Origin: Georgenia_A wangjunii
Lineage (GTDB): Bacteria > Actinomycetota > Actinomycetes > Actinomycetales > Actinomycetaceae
Length of the DNA stretch: 64,000 nt
Strand: one strand, 5' to 3'
Assembly: GCF_036421915.1 (NCBI RefSeq)
Contig: NZ_JAZGOM010000009.1
Shown here piece by piece: positions 60,679 through 64,000 of the stretch. Every line of letters starts with the position of its first letter. Position 1 is the stretch's first letter. Made by a program: the position numbers and the translations under genes. The notes under the pieces are model-generated. The model had not been told where the DNA came from and ran no database searches. It saw only the letters and a list, made by a program, of their open reading frames with translations.

Positions 60679-62703
60679 GTGAACGAGGACACCCGGGCAG
60701 ATGCACTCCCGCCGCGCGCCAGGCCCGGCCGGCTCGGCGTCGGGGTGGTCGGCGCCGGCCGCGTCGGTGCCGTGCTAGCCAGCGCACTGCGCGCCGCCGG
60801 GCACGCCGTCGTCGCGGCGAGCGCCGTCTCGGAGGGCAGCCGCGACCGTATCGACGCGCTCCTGCCCGGGGTGCCGGTCCTTCCCGTCGAGGACGTCGTC
60901 GAGCGGGCCGAGCTCGTCCTCCTCACCGTGCCGGACGACGTCCTGCCGGGCCTCGTCTCCGGCCTCGCCGACCTCGGGCACTGGCAGGGCGGGCAGATCG
61001 TCGTCCACACGTCGGGCCGGTTCGGCACCGAGGTCCTCGAGCCCGCCCGCCGCGCCGGCGCGATCCCGCTCGCCATCCACCCGGCGATGACCTTCACCGG
61101 GACGAGCGTCGACCTCGCGCGGCTCGTCGGCTGCCCGTTCGCCGTGACGGCTCCGGCGCCGGTGCTGCCCATCGCGCAGGCGCTCGTCGTCGAGATCGGG
61201 GGGGAGCCGGTCGTCCTGCCGGCGGCGGTGCGCCCGCTCTACCACGCGGCCCTCGCGCACGGCGCGAACCATCTCGTCACGCTCGTGGCTCAGGCCGAGC
61301 GCGCACTCGCCGCCGCTGGGGTGGAGGAGCCGGGGCTGTTCCTCGCCCCGCTCCTCACGGCGGCGCTCGAGGGCGTCCTCAGCGACGGCGAGGCCAACCT
61401 CACGGGGCCGGTCGTGCGCGGCGACGTCGAGACCGTCGCGGCTCACCTGCGCGTCCTCACCGAGGCGGCCGCCACCGACGCTGATCTCGCCGACCTTCCC
61501 GGCACGTACCGGGAGCTCGCCCGCGTGACGACGCGCCGCTCGATCGCCTCGGGACGGCTGCGTACCGGCGCCGCTGAGGCTCTCCTCGACGCGCTCGCCG
61601 AGGGGGGGCGGCCTGATGGTGCGGCGTCCCCCGTCGACGGAGACTCGACCGTGGCTCCGGCGGGCGCCCCTGCGGCTCCGGCTGCCGCCTCCGGGGTCCC
61701 GGCAGGTGCCTCCTGGGATTCGGCTGGCGCTTCCGGGGATCCGGCCGGGACTCCCGCGGGTCCGGCCCGCGTCGCCACGGCACGGACCCGCTCCGCCACG
61801 GGGAACGACGGCGGCGAACGCGCCCCTTCCCTCGTGCGCACCCGCGGCGAGCTCGAGACGGCGCTCGGTTCGGCGGGCGGCCGTCGCGCCGTCGTCATGA
61901 CGATGGGCGCACTCCACGAGGGGCACCTCGACCTCGTCCGCGAGGCGCGTCGCCGGGCCGACCACGTCGTCGTGACGATCTTCGTCAACCCGCTGCAGTT
62001 CGCGCCGGCGGAGGACCTCGAGGCCTACCCGCGCGACCTCGAGGCGGACCTCGCGCTCCTCGCGACCGTCGGCGCCGACCTCGTCTTCGCGCCGACGCCC
62101 GACGTCGTCTACCCGAGCGGTGACCCGCTCGTGCGCGTGGATCCGGGACCGATGGGCCAGGTGCTCGAAGGGCGCACCCGGCCCACCCACTTCGCCGGCG
62201 TCCTCACCGTCGTGTGCAAGCTCCTGCACCTCACGCGTCCCGACGTCGCGCTCTTCGGCGAGAAGGACGCCCAGCAGCTCGCACTCATCCGGGCGATGGT
62301 GCGTGACCTCGACCTCGGTGTCGAGGTCCTCGGGGTCCCGATCAGGCGCGACTCCGAGGGGCTCGCGCTCAGCAGCCGCAACGCCTACCTCAGCGCGGAC
62401 GAGCGACGCTCTGCACTCGCGCTGCCCGCGTCGCTGCAGGCCGGGGCAGACGTCGCCGAGCGGGGAGTGACGGCAGTCCTCGAGGCCGCGCGGGACGTCG
62501 TGGCGACCGACGGCGTGCGCCTCGATTATCTCGAACTCGTCGACCCCGTTACGCTCGAGGCGCTGGACGACGACGCCCAGGGCGTCGGGCTGCTGGCCGT
62601 CGCGGCCTGGGTCGGCACGACCCGGCTGATCGACAACCGTGCGGTCACGCTCGGCGTGCCACAGGAGTCCGCACCATCTCCAGGGGAGACCAAGACACGA
62701 TGA
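60679..62703 (+). CDS. panC: Fusion of DUF2520/Rossmann dehydrogenase-like protein with pantoate-beta-alanine ligase
   Basis: 674 residues. Residues 15-310 are a Rossmann protein with LGVGVVGAGRVGAVLASALRAAGH and a DUF2520 C-terminal part (LYHAALAHGANHLVTLVAQAE). A low-complexity Ala/Gly/Pro/Ser linker covers 310-380. Residues 383-674 are PanC, with MGALHEGHLDLVREAR (HxGH), FVNPLQF, GRTRPTHFAGVLTVVCKL, GEKDAQQLALI and LSSRNAYL. PanC condenses pantoate with beta-alanine. The Rossmann part could be a reductase of the same pathway, but no substrate can be read from it. The GTG follows GATGAT by six bases. The stop overlaps panD. Confidence 0.9.
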   Translation: MNEDTRADALPPRARPGRLGVGVVGAGRVGAVLASALRAAGHAVVAASAVSEGSRDRIDALLPGVPVLPVEDVVERAELVLLTVPDDVLPGLVSGLADLGHWQGGQIVVHTSGRFGTEVLEPARRAGAIPLAIHPAMTFTGTSVDLARLVGCPFAVTAPAPVLPIAQALVVEIGGEPVVLPAAVRPLYHAALAHGANHLVTLVAQAERALAAAGVEEPGLFLAPLLTAALEGVLSDGEANLTGPVVRGDVETVAAHLRVLTEAAATDADLADLPGTYRELARVTTRRSIASGRLRTGAAEALLDALAEGGRPDGAASPVDGDSTVAPAGAPAAPAAASGVPAGASWDSAGASGDPAGTPAGPARVATARTRSATGNDGGERAPSLVRTRGELETALGSAGGRRAVVMTMGALHEGHLDLVREARRRADHVVVTIFVNPLQFAPAEDLEAYPRDLEADLALLATVGADLVFAPTPDVVYPSGDPLVRVDPGPMGQVLEGRTRPTHFAGVLTVVCKLLHLTRPDVALFGEKDAQQLALIRAMVRDLDLGVEVLGVPIRRDSEGLALSSRNAYLSADERRSALALPASLQAGADVAERGVTAVLEAARDVVATDGVRLDYLELVDPVTLEALDDDAQGVGLLAVAAWVGTTRLIDNRAVTLGVPQESAPSPGETKTR

Positions 62704-63170
62704 GCGCCCCACGCTCGATGCAACGGCCCATGCTCGTGGGCAAGATCCACCGCGCCACCGTGACGGCGGCCGACCTGCACTACGTCGGTTCCATCACCGT
62801 CGACGCGGACCTGCTCGACGCCGCGGACCTCCTGCCGGGCCAGCAGGTCGACGTCGTCGACGTCACCAACGGCGCCCGGCTGACGACGTACGTCATCCCG
62901 GGCGAGCGCGGGAGCGGCATCGTCTGCATCAACGGCGCCGCGGCGCACCTCGTCCACGCCGGGGACATCGTCATCCTCATCGCCTACGGGATGCTCGACG
63001 ACGCCGACGCACGCACGTACACACCGGCGGTCGTCTTCGTCGACGCCGACAACCGCATCGTCGACGTGGGCGGCGAGCCGGGGCAGGTGCCCGACGTCGA
63101 CGCTGGCCAGGCGCGGACGGTCGAGCCGAGCGGCATGACGATCGCGGACTACCGGCGCAGCTGCGAGTAG
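62700..63170 (+). CDS. panD: Aspartate 1-decarboxylase
   Basis: PanD makes beta-alanine from aspartate with a pyruvoyl group formed by self-cleavage at Gly-Ser in LHYVGSITVD (G30-S31 from the first ATG). NGARLTTYVIPGERGSGIVCINGAAAHLVHAGDIVILIAYG is the family core. The ATG at 62700 overlaps the panC stop (ATGA). The in-frame ATG at 62718 would place the cleavage serine at the canonical position 25, so it is a real alternative. The 35-residue C-terminal tail beyond the usual end is common in actinobacteria. Confidence 0.94.
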   Translation: MSAPRSMQRPMLVGKIHRATVTAADLHYVGSITVDADLLDAADLLPGQQVDVVDVTNGARLTTYVIPGERGSGIVCINGAAAHLVHAGDIVILIAYGMLDDADARTYTPAVVFVDADNRIVDVGGEPGQVPDVDAGQARTVEPSGMTIADYRRSCE

Positions 63171-63270
63171 AGCCGGCTGGATGTGGGCGTGAGCTGACCC
63201 GGTGAGGACGGGACGGCTCGGCGGGTGATGCCCGGTCGCCCGATGCTCGGCGCTCGGCGCTCAGTGACCC

Positions 63271-63306
63271 GGTGCCCGGTGCCCGGTGCCCGGTGCCCGG
63301 TGCCCC
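63271..63306. repeat. Heptamer microsatellite GGTGCCC x5
   Basis: Five exact units lie between panD and the minus-strand gene at the right edge, flanked by decayed copies (GTGACCC, GTGACCG, GTGCGCG). It is almost the same heptamer as at 28180-28214. The rest of 63171-63445 shows no gene. Confidence 0.85.
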
Positions 63307-63445
63307 AGTGACCCCGTGACCGGTGCGCGGTGCCCGTCGCCCGGCATTGGCGCTCGGTGTTCGTCCCCCGTCGGACGTCGGCCGCTCGCACCGCGCCGCG
63401 CCAGCGGGGCTGTCACACGCAACTGGTCATACAGCGCGTCGGCGG

Positions 63446-64000
63446 TCAGAACGGTGGGTCGCCGACGTCGAAGAGGATGGGGCCGTACTTGGGCGGTCGA
63501 CTGGGCGAGCTCCGTCCGGCAGGCGGCGCCGTGCGGCTCCGTCCTGGCCGGGTCGTGCCTCTCGTCGTGGACGGGGCGGTCGTCACGACCGTTGGCGAGG
63601 CAGCGCGCGAGGCTGTGGGCGTCGATGGCGCTCTCCCATTGGGCGTCGTGGGCAGCGCTGTCGCCTGAGTCGTCCGAGGCGTGTTGCCGGCGGGAGGCGC
63701 AGCCGTCCCCTTGAGCCTGGGCGGGGCTGCCTCCTGAGTCGTCCGGGGCGTGTTGCCGGCGGGAGGCGCAGCTGTCCCCTCAGGCCTGGACGGAGTTGTT
63801 GCCCCAGCCGTGCGCGCCGCGGTTCCACTGGTCGTCGGCAGGGCGGTGTCGTGTACGCCGGGGCGGGGTGGCGTCAGCCCGTCGGGTTCGGTCGTGCCTG
63901 CCTTCTTCGGGCGTTTCGGCGGCTTGTCGTAGGTGGTGGTGTCGATGTGGGTGCCGTGGCGGTCGTGGAAGGCGTGGCCGCCGGGCAGGGTGGTGATGCG
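63446..64000 (-). CDS. C-terminal fragment of possible DUF222/HNH endonuclease family protein
   Basis: The minus-strand frame is open from the right edge for 184 codons, with strong G/C third positions. It begins ITTLPGGHAFHDRHGTHIDTTTYDKPP and becomes a Pro/Thr/Ala/Arg-rich tail that ends DVGDPPF. A low-complexity tail with a short D-P-P-F end after a G-R/H-x-(F/Y) segment is typical of the many DUF222-HNH proteins of actinobacteria, but the HNH motif itself would lie outside the window. The tail contains two 69-base direct repeats (from 63664 and 63733, encoding GTAAPPAGNTPRTTQ). Confidence 0.45.
   Translation of the reverse strand, partial: RITTLPGGHAFHDRHGTHIDTTTYDKPPKRPKKAGTTEPDGLTPPRPGVHDTALPTTSGTAARTAGATTPSRPEGTAAPPAGNTPRTTQEAAPPRLKGTAAPPAGNTPRTTQATALPTTPNGRAPSTPTASRAASPTVVTTAPSTTRGTTRPGRSRTAPPAGRSSPSRPPKYGPILFDVGDPPF

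Overview
The window is a high-GC chromosomal segment of an actinobacterium, most likely order Micrococcales (Cellulomonas-like). The evidence is the extreme G/C preference at third codon positions, a mycothiol synthase gene (mshD), a GlnR-type regulator beside the pst operon, and a cell-wall/folate/pantothenate gene order that, as I remember it, matches Mycobacterium tuberculosis Rv3628 to Rv3601c. I saw no rRNA, tRNA, CRISPR array, transposase or phage genes. Nearly everything is core housekeeping DNA, with small lineage-specific insertions.

Layout. 1-5.3 kb: end of a glutaminase, a proline-rich protein, an AIM24 protein, two receiver-containing signalling proteins and a HesB-like protein. 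5.4-9.1 kb: transglutaminase, two paralogous unknown proteins around a GerW/YtfJ-like gene, then mshD. 9.1-18.5 kb: phosphate block ppk-mutT1-(PHO box)-pstSCAB, a lipoprotein and glnR. 18.6-25.4 kb: membrane protein, heme-binding beta-barrel protein, YgfZ, FUSC transporter, DUF2516, asparaginase, dtd and a macro-domain protein. 25.5-32.6 kb: clpC, TspO-like protein, amidotransferase, CsbD, sigma/anti-sigma pair. 32.7-41.2 kb: PPDK, a large FAD/Fe-S dehydrogenase, a RAMA-like protein and a hydrolase. 41.5-44.3 kb: metY-metX on the minus strand behind a leader. 44.5-46.3 kb: a secreted NlpC/P60 hydrolase interrupted by an assembly join (N at 46005). 46.5-63.2 kb: ppa, dacB, DUF2342 metalloprotease, tilS, hpt, ftsH, folE, [two-gene insertion], folP, folBK, DUF3180, two PH-domain proteins, a DUF2520-PanC fusion and panD. 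The right edge holds the tail of a possible DUF222/HNH protein.

How the genes work together. The pst operon imports phosphate under a PHO box, and ppk/mutT1 handle polyphosphate and oxidised nucleotides. metY-metX make homocysteine from homoserine. folE-folP-folBK supply pterin and dihydropteroate, and panC-panD supply pantothenate and beta-alanine. tilS-hpt-ftsH is the familiar actinobacterial tRNA/purine/protease cluster.

Most notable signals. (1) A leaderless seven-codon ORF, MTCRMCR, lies upstream of metY, followed by a hairpin that covers the metY ribosome-binding site: a candidate cysteine/methionine-sensing attenuator. (2) A two-gene insertion between folE and folP encodes an eCIS-cargo-like protein (LQR..GN..V..LQR motif plus HExxH) and a small partner. 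(3) Three further leaderless micro-ORFs (12-15 codons) end exactly on the start codon of a downstream gene, including ftsH. (4) A recurrent TANNNT-N6-RTG arrangement suggests many leaderless mRNAs. (5) A dispersed repeat occurs upstream of pstS and in frame inside the FAD/Fe-S dehydrogenase. (6) A 51-bp tandem array is built from the dtd start region.
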